From contig DAINSK010000019.1 in NCBI GenBank assembly GCA_036741355.1, positions 1-64,000 of the forward strand: a DNA stretch of 64,000 nucleotides, written 5' to 3'. The notes below the pieces were generated by a model. That model worked only from the letters and a program-made list of their open reading frames with translations, was not told where the DNA came from and did no database searches. Below are positions 24,636 to 33,065 of the stretch, piece after piece. Numbering within the stretch: position 1 is the first letter of the stretch; each line of letters begins with the position of its first letter. Source of the DNA: JBBRGK01 sp036741355 (GTDB lineage Bacteria; Chloroflexota; Dehalococcoidia; CAUJGQ01). A program made the translations under genes and the position numbers.

Positions 24636-25627
24636 GACCTGTAGCCTTCCCTGATAACCTCGTGTCGCCTCAGCTCGATGAGCTTTTTCGTCCCCACGAG
24701 CTTATCGATCATGTCCCTGTCGGTCTCGAAGTCGTACACCCACTTCTGCAGGTACTGTTCGGCGGAGGCGCCTCGCGTTGCTCCGAACACTTCAGCGACA
24801 CCTTCTGGGTCAGGCCCATAAACGCCAGGACAGTTACCGGGGTAGCAACCGAAGGGCGCCTCCACGACGGCGTCGACTGCGAAGTAAGGGATGGAGGTAA
24901 GACCGGGATTCCGGCGGATCTCCTCCGTATCAATGATCTCCTCTGCCGAGATCACTACCTTCTTGGAAGCAAGGGCCGACTCGACATGGGCGACTCCCGC
25001 CCCGAAAACGCGAGCATTTCCGTACACGTCGGATTGATGGACGTGAATAAGGGCGACATCGGGATTCAAAGCCGGCACGATGACGGTGGGTTGGCCTGTG
25101 TAAGGGTCGCGGATCAGTTTTGCGCCGGAATGCTCGAAGCCAGTAGTCCCGCCAAATGACCGGAGTGGCAGAAAGGGAACGCCCATGGCGCCGCCCTGGA
25201 GCCGCAGCGTCAGCACGACGTTGCTGTATTCGTCGATTGTGAGCCGGCCTTCGTCAAGGGCGCGCTGCACCAGTCGAGACGTTGAGAAGAAGCCGCAATC
25301 GGCGCGGCTTGCGCATCCACCTGCGACCAACAAGGCAAGGTCGACGTATGTGAACTTGCCGCTGACCCAGAGGTCGCATTTACGCTGGCGAATAACCTCA
25401 CGAAGAAGTGAGTTGGGACCACGGTTCAGGTACTCGCAGTCGTAGACCAGGTAGTCGCCGTTTGCGACGAAGCGGGCGACAGCTTCTTTCTCGCTCATGA
25501 TCTTCGGCGTCAGGCCGCGGGCTTTGTGCTCGCGGACGTACTCGCGAAAGCCGTCCGGATCCACTGGGTGGTACCTACCGTCACCCTCCGCAAGGATCTC
25601 AATGCTGCGGCTCGCGGTCGTTAACAT
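24632..25627 (-). CDS. CoA-transferase family I, alpha subunit (pair 2)
   Basis: A 331-residue partner of the beta subunit. ATG 25627 has AAGGAGG four bases upstream; an alternative start at 25648 is weaker. The family's N-terminal SEKEAVARFVANGDYLVYDC is present, but the glycine loop that usually follows is replaced by CEYLNRGPNSL. The central PALNPDVALIHVHQSDVYGN and VVISAEEIIDTEEIRRNPG are typical of IpdA/GctA-type proteins. Its closest relative in the window is the alpha subunit at 28140. Confidence 0.82.
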   Translation of the reverse strand: MLTTASRSIEILAEGDGRYHPVDPDGFREYVREHKARGLTPKIMSEKEAVARFVANGDYLVYDCEYLNRGPNSLLREVIRQRKCDLWVSGKFTYVDLALLVAGGCASRADCGFFSTSRLVQRALDEGRLTIDEYSNVVLTLRLQGGAMGVPFLPLRSFGGTTGFEHSGAKLIRDPYTGQPTVIVPALNPDVALIHVHQSDVYGNARVFGAGVAHVESALASKKVVISAEEIIDTEEIRRNPGLTSIPYFAVDAVVEAPFGCYPGNCPGVYGPDPEGVAEVFGATRGASAEQYLQKWVYDFETDRDMIDKLVGTKKLIELRRHEVIREGYRS

Positions 25628-25651
25628 GCGGCCTCCTTGAACCTCCACCTT

Positions 25652-26788
25652 CTAGCGCTTGAACAGCAATATGTTGATGCCGCCGATGCCGGCGTTGTGG
25701 ATCAACCCGACTTTGGCGTCACCGCTTTTGACCTGTCGCGGCCCCGCTTCGCCGGTCAGTTGCCGGAAGATCTCCGTCACCATGGCGGCGCCCGTGGCGC
25801 CGATCGGATGACCCCGCGAGAGCAGGCCGCCGTCGGTATTGACCGGGATGTCCCCGTCGATCTCTGTCCGGCCCTCCCAAACTGCGCGGGCGCCCTCGCC
25901 ACGGTCCACGAGGCCCAGGCCCTCGATCGTGAAGACCTCTCCCGGGCTGAAGGCGTCGTGTACCTGCGTGACGTCGACGTCTTCCGGCCCGATCCCAGCC
26001 CGCTCGTACGCCTGCCGCGCGAGCCGGGTGACTTCGCCGGCGTTCAGTTCCGAGCCGCCTTCATCGTCGCTGTGCGCCTGATATCGTCCCGAGCCAGTTG
26101 CCCAGCCGGCGACAGTCATCGTGCGGCGGGCATCGTACCTCGCCGCTTTGTCGGCGGCACAGATGACAACCGCGGCGGCGCCGTCGGTGGTTGGGGAACA
26201 TTGCAGCAACGTGATCGGGTCCGCGATGAGGCGGGAAGCCATGACCTCGTCCAGCGTGACCGCCGTCTGATACTGCGCGTATGGGTTGAGGGCGCCGTTG
26301 CGGTGTGACTTGACCGACACCTGTGCGAACATCTCGGGTGTGGCGCCGAAGTCCGCCATATAGCGCTGCGCCTGCAGGGCGTAGCTCGCCGGCATCACGG
26401 CCAGACCCATCACGGTTTGGAAGCTGGCGTGTTCCGAGATCTGGAGCATGCCGCGTTGCATCTTTTCGAAGCCCACCACGAGCGCCGTGTCGTACACGCC
26501 GTTGGCCACCGAAAGGTACGCTTCGCGGAACGCGCTCGTGGAGCTGGCGCAAGCCATCTCAATGTTGATCACCGGGATGCCCGTCTGTCCGAGCTCGGAG
26601 ACGACGCTCAGGCCGGCGCCCATGCCGGCTAGCACGCGGCCGACGTAGGCGACCTCGATATCCCGGAACGGCATGCCGGCGTCGTCGAGCGCGTTCTTGA
26701 TTGCCTCACGGCCCAGGTCCTGCAGGCTCTTTTCGGGAAACCGGCCGAACCGATGCAGCCCGGCCCCAAGGACGACGACTTCTCGCAT
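25652..26788 (-). CDS. Thiolase-superfamily protein, SCP-x/Ltp2-like
   Basis: A 378-residue non-decarboxylating thiolase homologue. The nucleophile cysteine lies in NIEMACASSTSAF, the HDAFSPGE motif and SRGHPIGATGAA follow, but the C-terminal active-site cysteine of classical thiolases is absent: the end reads HNAGIGGINILLF. This pattern occurs in SCP-x thiolases and in Ltp2-type retro-aldolases of steroid side-chain degradation, which need a DUF35 partner. A DUF35 gene lies directly upstream. AAGGAGAG precedes the ATG. Confidence 0.88.
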   Translation of the reverse strand: MREVVVLGAGLHRFGRFPEKSLQDLGREAIKNALDDAGMPFRDIEVAYVGRVLAGMGAGLSVVSELGQTGIPVINIEMACASSTSAFREAYLSVANGVYDTALVVGFEKMQRGMLQISEHASFQTVMGLAVMPASYALQAQRYMADFGATPEMFAQVSVKSHRNGALNPYAQYQTAVTLDEVMASRLIADPITLLQCSPTTDGAAAVVICAADKAARYDARRTMTVAGWATGSGRYQAHSDDEGGSELNAGEVTRLARQAYERAGIGPEDVDVTQVHDAFSPGEVFTIEGLGLVDRGEGARAVWEGRTEIDGDIPVNTDGGLLSRGHPIGATGAAMVTEIFRQLTGEAGPRQVKSGDAKVGLIHNAGIGGINILLFKR

Positions 26789-26826
26789 CGCAGTGCTCTC
26801 CTTCTGTGCTGAACGGTACTGAAGCG

Positions 26827-27285
26827 CTACGCCGGCCGCGAGCCGGTCGACGGTCGCGCTACGAACGAGACAACCGTGTTGCCCGCCTCGTCGTCCTTGA
26901 TCCGGTGGGCAACGATCTCTACCCGGTCGCCGATACGGACCGCCTCCGGATCGCAGTCCACCATCACCGTTTGCACCGTCGGTCGGCCATCGAGCGCGAC
27001 GCGGACGATCGCGTAGGGTGGCACCATCGCGGAGCCGTTGAGCTGCTGCCGAACGATGGTGTAGGTCTCCACGCTGCCTTGAGTGGCGAGTTTCACTTCA
27101 CGCATCTCGGCGCTGCTGCAGTTTGCACAGAAGGCGCGTTGTGGAAAGAACATCTCCCGGCAGGCCGCGCACCGCGAGCCGAGTAGCTTCACCGGTTGGT
27201 CGAGATGATCGGGCATGGAGAACATCCCCGGGCGCAGCGGTACCAGGCGGCCGGTTGTTCCCATCGGGCGCGTATCAGTAGTCAT
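26827..27285 (-). CDS. DUF35 zinc-ribbon/OB-fold acyl-CoA-associated protein
   Basis: A 152-residue protein with a rubredoxin-like zinc ribbon (CAAC at about 39-42 and CANC at about 53-56), followed by an OB fold (VETYTIVRQQ, PPYAIVRVALDGRPTVQTVM, IGDRVEIVA). DUF35 proteins associate with thiolase-like enzymes, including ChsH2 and Ltp2 in steroid degradation and the archaeal HMG-CoA synthase complex, where they bind acyl-CoA. Here it is encoded 38 bp before the thiolase-like gene. AGGAG precedes the ATG. Confidence 0.88.
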   Translation of the reverse strand: MTTDTRPMGTTGRLVPLRPGMFSMPDHLDQPVKLLGSRCAACREMFFPQRAFCANCSSAEMREVKLATQGSVETYTIVRQQLNGSAMVPPYAIVRVALDGRPTVQTVMVDCDPEAVRIGDRVEIVAHRIKDDEAGNTVVSFVARPSTGSRPA

Positions 27286-27306
27286 TGCGCTCCTCAGCTC
27301 AGCGGC

Positions 27307-28143
27307 CTATGCCGCTCTACGGTACTTGCCACCCTCGATCACGATCCAGGCGCCGGTGCCTGCCGTCTGACCGCGAACGTCGAGCTCGGTACGGTAGACG
27401 GTCAACTCTTCGTCCGAGGGCGGCTCTAGGACCTTGATCGTCTCCGCCACGTGCGGTCGGCATTCGCACTCGGCCATTACCTCGTCCACCGTGACCCACG
27501 GAGCGATGGCAATCAGCCGCAGCCTGCGGTCGTTGCTGTAATCGTACATCGAGGCAGACGTGACGACCCGCCAGGGGCCGGTGCCTACAGGCAACCCGGC
27601 CCGCTCGCGCGCGCCTGGCAAGCCGTCGAGGAAGCCCGGCGAGGAGATGAAGTCAACCCGCTCCACGAAGTTCCGGCGTTGCTGGTCGGTCATCAGGATC
27701 GTGCGCCAGCACATTGCGGCGATTGAGTCGGCCCCTCCTGGCCCGCCGAAGCGGCGGCCGCCGGTCGGGTATTCGCCTCGGAAGGTGGAGTTGATGTTGC
27801 CGTGCTTGTCCACCTGCAGGGTGCCCAGGATTCCGTAGTCGACGAAGCCGAGCGCCGCATAGTCCTGCACGGTGTTCATCGTGCCCCACTGCAAGGCGCG
27901 GTAGCCCGAACGGGCGCTGACCATGGTCTGGATCGGCTCGAATGGCAGCAGCGGCTCGGGTGCGACCACTCCGTCCTCGGTGAGGTAGGCGGCATGAGGA
28001 GCATAACCCATGCGCTGGGCTAGCAGGACCGCGTACAGGGGGCTACCGCCGCCCGCAACCCAGTACACACGGCCGTCCTGGATCAAGCGGGCTGCAAAAC
28101 AGACCTCTGCCTCTCGTTCGCTGAAGCTCATCGCGCTCGTCAT
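27307..28143 (-). CDS. CoA-transferase family I, beta subunit (pair 1)
   Basis: A 278-residue protein close to the beta subunit at 23790. Shared segments include VYWVAGGGSPLYAVLLAQ, YLTEDGVVAPEPLLPFEPI, SGYRALQWGTMNT and RRFGGPGGADSIAA. The TEDG motif again supplies a glutamate where class I CoA-transferases have the CoA-ester-forming residue. Its start overlaps the alpha gene by four bases. It sits between the DUF35 gene and the alpha/ETF genes, in the middle of the cluster. Confidence 0.82.
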   Translation of the reverse strand: MTSAMSFSEREAEVCFAARLIQDGRVYWVAGGGSPLYAVLLAQRMGYAPHAAYLTEDGVVAPEPLLPFEPIQTMVSARSGYRALQWGTMNTVQDYAALGFVDYGILGTLQVDKHGNINSTFRGEYPTGGRRFGGPGGADSIAAMCWRTILMTDQQRRNFVERVDFISSPGFLDGLPGARERAGLPVGTGPWRVVTSASMYDYSNDRRLRLIAIAPWVTVDEVMAECECRPHVAETIKVLEPPSDEELTVYRTELDVRGQTAGTGAWIVIEGGKYRRAA

Positions 28144-29138
28144 GCGTGGTATCCTTCCTGAATCCGCACCCGATCCCGCAGGTCCAGGAGCTTTTTCAGC
28201 CCCACGCGGCGCTCGAGCATCGCCTCGTGGTTGCTCACGCTAAAGACCCATTTCTCGAGGTACTCGGACACACGATCCTGGCGCAGGGCGCCGAACACTT
28301 CTGCCGTGTGCTCGGCGTCCGACGAGTACACACCCTGACAGCTACCCGGGTACGCGCCGTAGGGCGCCAGCACGACCGCGTCGACGACGAACCAGGGGAT
28401 CGAGGTCAGACCGGGATTGCGCCGGATCTCCTCCGTATCGATTATGCGCTCGGTAGAGAGGATGACCTTCTTCGATGCGAGCGCGGTCTCGATGTGCGCG
28501 ATGCCCGTGCCGAAGACGCGGGCGTTGCCATACACGTCTGCTTCATGCACGTGGATCAGCGCCACATCCGGATTGAGCGCTGGGAGCAGGACGGCGGGCC
28601 CGCCGGTGTACGGGTCGGTGATCGTCGTAGCGGCCGAGTACCGGTAGCCGTCGGTGCCTCCGAAGGAGCGGGTCTGGATGAACGACACGCCCTGGCTGCC
28701 CGCGCGCAGCCGCAGCGTCAGCGCGGCGTTGCTGTACTCGTAGAACTTGAGTCCGCCTGCTTCCGCAGCGCGGCTGAACATCGGCCCCTGTGAGCCGAAG
28801 TATCCGACGTCGGCCCGAGCGACGCAACCGGCCTCGACCAGCAGCGCCAGGTCGACGTAGGTGAACTTCGCACACACCCACAGGTCTCGGCGCCGCTGCC
28901 GGATCAGCTCACGAATCAGCGATGCCGGTCCGCGCTGAAGGTAATTGCAGTCATAGACGAGGTAATCGCCGTCCTCGACGAACGCGGCTACGGCCTCCCG
29001 CTCGTCCACCAACTTCGAGACCAGGGCGCGTTGCTTGTGCTCGCGCACGTACTGCCTGAATCCGTCGGGATCCGGACGCAGGAACTCTATTGAATTGTCT
29101 ATGAACCCTGGAGGCTCGCTCTCCCGAACGATGCTCAT
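28140..29138 (-). CDS. CoA-transferase family I, alpha subunit (pair 1)
   Basis: A 332-residue protein paralogous to the alpha subunit at 24632, with the same NYLQRGPASLIRELIRQR loop in place of the usual glycine-rich turn, then CAKFTYVDLALLVEAGCVAR and PALNPDVALIHVHEADVYGN. The four-base overlaps with ETF beta upstream (29135-29138) and the beta subunit downstream (28140-28143) indicate one transcript with coupled translation. The substrate cannot be inferred from sequence. Confidence 0.82.
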   Translation of the reverse strand: MSIVRESEPPGFIDNSIEFLRPDPDGFRQYVREHKQRALVSKLVDEREAVAAFVEDGDYLVYDCNYLQRGPASLIRELIRQRRRDLWVCAKFTYVDLALLVEAGCVARADVGYFGSQGPMFSRAAEAGGLKFYEYSNAALTLRLRAGSQGVSFIQTRSFGGTDGYRYSAATTITDPYTGGPAVLLPALNPDVALIHVHEADVYGNARVFGTGIAHIETALASKKVILSTERIIDTEEIRRNPGLTSIPWFVVDAVVLAPYGAYPGSCQGVYSSDAEHTAEVFGALRQDRVSEYLEKWVFSVSNHEAMLERRVGLKKLLDLRDRVRIQEGYHA

Positions 29139-30016
29139 GATGCTAATGCCCGGTTTGCGTTGATCGCCACGCCGTTGGCCTGCAAGAAGAGCAGCAATTG
29201 CTCGACGACCGCATCGACTGGGCCCTCGAGCCTGCGGGCCGCACGACTCTGGTCCGGCCCACCGGCCAGGATGAACCGCAGTCGCTCACGCGCCGTTAAC
29301 TCGGAAGGCGGTGCTACGAGCCGCGTGGAAAGCGGTCGCGGTGCCTGGAGCGCCTCCAGCGTGAGTGGCCTTGCACGCGCGGCGCCCCCGAGCTCGGCCG
29401 GGGTGAAGGTCGCGATCGGTGTCCGGTCCGCGCGCCGGCGTGCCAGCAGCGTCGGGTAGCGTGGCTCGCAGATCCCGTCTTCCACGGCCAGCACCGCGGG
29501 CAGTCGAACGCGCAGCAGCTCGCGGCCGCCGCCGTCCAACCGGCGTTGAACCTCCAGCACATCTGACCCGCACACGGACACCACGCCGGTAATCAGCGTG
29601 GCGCCCAGATGCGCCGCCAGTGCCGCGGGAACTGCGCCGCTGCCCCAGTCAGGCGAACACACGCCGCAGAGGACTACGTCCGGCGTCGAGGCTCTGCTCA
29701 TGGCAGCCGCCAGGTACTGCGCAATGCGAATACCGCCTGAGAGACCGGCATCGTCGAGCGCGACCCGCACCGCCTCGTCGGCTCCGAGGGCGAGCCCGGC
29801 ACGCAGGCCAGCCTCCGCGGCCTCGACACCTGCCGTGTAGAGCGCCACCGAACCGCCGGCGGCTTCCTTGAGACGCACGGCTGTTTCACAGGCGGCCATA
29901 TCGACGGGACTCGCCATGAACGCAAGTCCAGGCCCCTCGATCTTGATCCCGTCGGGACCGGCCCTAAACGGATAGGCGGGATCCGGGACCCACTTGATGC
30001 AGACCGCAAGCTTCAT
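29135..30016 (-). CDS. Electron transfer flavoprotein beta subunit
   Basis: ETF beta/FixA-type protein (293 aa) that binds AMP or a second FAD and passes electrons between dehydrogenases and a quinone or ferredoxin carrier. The start MKLAVCIKWVPDP is canonical; the ATG at 30016 is preferred over a GTG at 30025 that overlaps the etfA stop. Family features include GLRAGLALGADEAVRV and VLCGVCSPDWGSG (where many homologues have GxQAxDG). The region VEDGICEPRYPTLLARRRA resembles the recognition loop. It lies directly after ETF alpha. Confidence 0.92.
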   Translation of the reverse strand: MKLAVCIKWVPDPAYPFRAGPDGIKIEGPGLAFMASPVDMAACETAVRLKEAAGGSVALYTAGVEAAEAGLRAGLALGADEAVRVALDDAGLSGGIRIAQYLAAAMSRASTPDVVLCGVCSPDWGSGAVPAALAAHLGATLITGVVSVCGSDVLEVQRRLDGGGRELLRVRLPAVLAVEDGICEPRYPTLLARRRADRTPIATFTPAELGGAARARPLTLEALQAPRPLSTRLVAPPSELTARERLRFILAGGPDQSRAARRLEGPVDAVVEQLLLFLQANGVAINANRALAS

Positions 30017-30021
30017 CGACC

Positions 30022-31035
30022 TCACCGCTCCTCGACGGATGCAGGCGCAGCGGTCACACGCAACCGCTCTAGCAGGCGCGGAACCACTTCTTCCAGATCC
30101 GCCACCACGGCCAGATCAGCTACGTTAAAGATGGGCGCACGCGGATCGCGGTTGATGGCGACCACCCTGCCCGCCGAGCGAATACCAGCGACGTGCTGTG
30201 GTGCTCCAGAGATACCAAACGCCAGGTACAGTCTGGGTGCCACGCTCTTACCAGTCTGTCCAACCTGTCGCTCGTATGGAACCCAACCGCGGTCGACCGC
30301 GACGCGGCTCGCAGCGATCGTGCCACCGAGCTTGCCCGCAAGCTCGGTGAGCAGCGCGAAACCTTCGGGGCCACCGACACCTGCACCTCCGGCCACGAGC
30401 ACGTCGGACTCGGTGACGGCCAGCCCCTCAGGCGACGGTCCGATCACAGCAATCCGCTCGACCTGGTCGTGCACTGACGTCGCGGACATATCAAGCCGCG
30501 TTATTTCGGCTGCCGCGTCCTCGCCGGCCTTCGGAGCGGAGAATGCGCCTGCGGCAACCGTCACGACGATTGGCCCGAGGCTATTCCACCGGAGCTGCGC
30601 AAGCGCCTGACCACCCAGACAGGGCCGAGCAAAGCTGACCTCACCGTTCTGAACTCTTATCCGCGTGCAACCGCTGACAAGCTCGCACCCTAGCCAGGCC
30701 GCGATGCGGGCGGCGGCTTCCTGTCCGCCCTGGGCGGCGGGAAAGATCACCACGGCTGGTGACATCGCCTGCACGGCCGCTCGCGTCAAACCGAGCCATA
30801 CCTCGCGCAGGTCCGTGCCCTGGCCAACCGGCGAGCTCGAGAACACGCGCCGCACGCCGACGGCCGCCAACTCCCCGATGGCCGCAGCGCCGTCCGCAGC
30901 TACGACCGCCGCGAGCTCCCAAGCGAGCCCGTTTGCCAGGGAGCGTGCTGCGCCGAGCATCTCCAGGCTGCTGCTCGTCAGCGCACCGATGACGTCATAC
31001 TCGGCAACCGCCAGTACCCCTTGCCCGGTTTCCAT
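30022..31035 (-). CDS. Electron transfer flavoprotein alpha subunit
   Basis: ETF alpha/FixB-type protein (337 aa). The C-terminal FAD domain is clear: SDVLVAGGAGVGGPEGF, GQTGKSVAPRLYLAFGISGA, then AGIRSAGRVVAINRDPRAPI and FNVADLAVVADLEEVVPRLL. ATG 31035 lies eight bases after the stop of the upstream oxidoreductase; a longer frame from 31128 overlaps that gene and is rejected. With ETF beta it should shuttle electrons for the cluster's reductases or an unlinked acyl-CoA dehydrogenase. Confidence 0.93.
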   Translation of the reverse strand: METGQGVLAVAEYDVIGALTSSSLEMLGAARSLANGLAWELAAVVAADGAAAIGELAAVGVRRVFSSSPVGQGTDLREVWLGLTRAAVQAMSPAVVIFPAAQGGQEAAARIAAWLGCELVSGCTRIRVQNGEVSFARPCLGGQALAQLRWNSLGPIVVTVAAGAFSAPKAGEDAAAEITRLDMSATSVHDQVERIAVIGPSPEGLAVTESDVLVAGGAGVGGPEGFALLTELAGKLGGTIAASRVAVDRGWVPYERQVGQTGKSVAPRLYLAFGISGAPQHVAGIRSAGRVVAINRDPRAPIFNVADLAVVADLEEVVPRLLERLRVTAAPASVEER

Positions 31036-31043
31036 CTCTCGCC

Positions 31044-33035
31044 TCACGCAGGCGCAGGTACGGTGATGTTCCGCATCACGCGTATTCCGTCCAGGATGGC
31101 ACCCGCCATGTCTCTCGGTGCGACACAATCGCCGGCGCTGTGCACGTTGGGGCGTCGCGACGTCAGTTGCGCGTAGAGCGAGTCGTCAGCCACTCCGCCA
31201 AGGGAGACGACGACCGAATCGGCGGGGAGGCTGCCCACCAGCTGGCTGTAAACGTTGCGCACCTCGGCCTCACCCGGCCGGACACCGGTCACCTCAGTGG
31301 TCGGCACGAACCGCACGCCCTTGTGTGGCAGCCGCCGGTAGAGTTGCTCCGAGTTGTAGAAGTCTTGTGTCATGCTGGGCTCAAAGGCAGCGCAGACGAC
31401 CGTCACCTGGTGGCCGGCATCCGCCAGCACTTCGGCCAGCGGCAGCGCCTCGAAGCCGTGATCGGTTTCGGCCATGGCGATCACCACGCGCGAACCAAGT
31501 CTGGCCGGATCTAGCAGGGCGGAGCGGACGTCGATCACCCGGCCGTCGCTGGCGCCGTTGCGAGACCCAGCCCACCAGGCCGGCATCGCCGGAACGGAGC
31601 CTGTCGCCACCACCACCACGTCGGGGTCGAACTCATCAACCGCCTCGGGGGTTGCCGTCATCCCCAGCTTGAGCTCGATGCCCCAGGCAGCGAGTTGTCG
31701 TAGGTAGAAATCGATGGCACTCGCGAACGAGGTGCGTTGAGGCGCTGCTGCTGCGAGCAAGATCTGGCCGCCTGCACCAGCGGCGCGCTCCCAGATCGTG
31801 ACAGCGAAGCCGCGCATGCGGGCCAGCCGCGCCGCTTCGAGCCCGGCGAGCCCCGCACCTATCACCAGCAGCCGGCAGCCGGTGCCGTCGCTCAGACGAG
31901 CGAGTGCCGCCTCCTCGTCGGGTATCGGGTTGAACAGGCAGTACGGCGTGCCCATGCCCATGGCACTGCCCATATCGCCGGTGCACGTCTGGTTGCAGGC
32001 GATACAGTCGCGGATTTCAGTCGTCCGTCCCGTACGCGCTTTGACCGGCAGTTGCGCATCTGCCAGGATCGCCCGGCTCATCGCCACGAGATCGATCTCC
32101 CCGTCGCGCACCAGTGCTGCTGCGGCGGCCGGATCGGTCAACCGGCCGTTGTAGATAACCGCCACGCCGGCAGCACGCCGCACGGCCCGAGTGGTTTCGG
32201 CCTCGGTCCCCTGGACCGAGGAGGCGTCAGGCAGCAGGGCGGGCAGCACGTTGACGAAGTCCAGGGGCACCGATTGCGCCAGGCGTGCGGCGATCGCGGG
32301 CAGGTCCTCGGCAACGATGCCGGGCTCGACGTAGGGATCCGGGCTCAAGCGTATGCCGAGCGCGAGACTACCGCCGATGGCTTGCCGTACGCCACGTAGT
32401 ACCTCGACCACGAAGCGGCAACGGTTTTCCAGATTGCCCCCATACTCGTCGGCACGGCGGTTGACTTTCGGAGAGAGGTACTCTGCCAGCAGGAAGCCCC
32501 CGGAGGCATCGACCTCGACCCCGTCGAACGTCGCATCGCGCAGGCGCCGCGCCGCGCCGGCGAAGGCCTCGACGAGTTCGCTGATGTCGCGTCGGGTCAT
32601 CGCGTAGGGGATGCCGCCACCGCCGTTCGGCACCGGCGCGCCGGCCGGAGCACGTACTGCCGACGGCGCCCACAGCGGCAGGCTCCGGTATCCCGGTGTG
32701 CCGAGGAACCCTCCGTGCCACAGCCTGCCGACGATCCGTGCTCCGTGGTCGTGGACGGCGTCCGTCACCCTGCGATACAGGGGTACGATGTCGTCGGAGA
32801 CGTTCTCCACGGTGCGGGGGTTTAGCGTGCTCGCCGGATGGACGCTCTGCGGCTCGCTAACGATGAGCCCCACGCCGCCCCTCGCCAGCCGCTCCCAGTA
32901 CGCGGCCAGCTCAGCTGTCGGACGGTTGGCGTCGCCGTCCACGCCGGCGTAGGCTGCCCCCGGCGCCGTGTGGACGATGCGGTTGCGCACCGAGACGGGG
33001 CCGATGCGAAGCTCCGAGAACAGTTGCTGGTCCAT
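31044..33035 (-). CDS. FMN/FAD/4Fe-4S ene-reductase (FadH/BaiCD-like), copy A
   Basis: A 663-residue protein with an N-terminal old-yellow-enzyme TIM barrel (LFSELRIGPVSVRNRIVHTA, VGRLWHGG, DGVEVDASGGFLLAEYLSP), a cysteine cluster for one 4Fe-4S (CIACNQTC then a fourth cysteine in YCLFNP), and C-terminal FAD/NAD domains (VIGAGLAGLEAARLA, VVVVATGSVPAMP). This architecture is that of 2,4-dienoyl-CoA reductase, trimethylamine dehydrogenase and the bile-acid enzymes BaiCD and BaiH. ATG 33035 follows GAGGA. Confidence 0.9.
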   Translation of the reverse strand: MDQQLFSELRIGPVSVRNRIVHTAPGAAYAGVDGDANRPTAELAAYWERLARGGVGLIVSEPQSVHPASTLNPRTVENVSDDIVPLYRRVTDAVHDHGARIVGRLWHGGFLGTPGYRSLPLWAPSAVRAPAGAPVPNGGGGIPYAMTRRDISELVEAFAGAARRLRDATFDGVEVDASGGFLLAEYLSPKVNRRADEYGGNLENRCRFVVEVLRGVRQAIGGSLALGIRLSPDPYVEPGIVAEDLPAIAARLAQSVPLDFVNVLPALLPDASSVQGTEAETTRAVRRAAGVAVIYNGRLTDPAAAAALVRDGEIDLVAMSRAILADAQLPVKARTGRTTEIRDCIACNQTCTGDMGSAMGMGTPYCLFNPIPDEEAALARLSDGTGCRLLVIGAGLAGLEAARLARMRGFAVTIWERAAGAGGQILLAAAAPQRTSFASAIDFYLRQLAAWGIELKLGMTATPEAVDEFDPDVVVVATGSVPAMPAWWAGSRNGASDGRVIDVRSALLDPARLGSRVVIAMAETDHGFEALPLAEVLADAGHQVTVVCAAFEPSMTQDFYNSEQLYRRLPHKGVRFVPTTEVTGVRPGEAEVRNVYSQLVGSLPADSVVVSLGGVADDSLYAQLTSRRPNVHSAGDCVAPRDMAGAILDGIRVMRNITVPAPA

Positions 33036-33065
33036 TTGCGTCCTCACCCGCCTAGCGCCCCGGCC

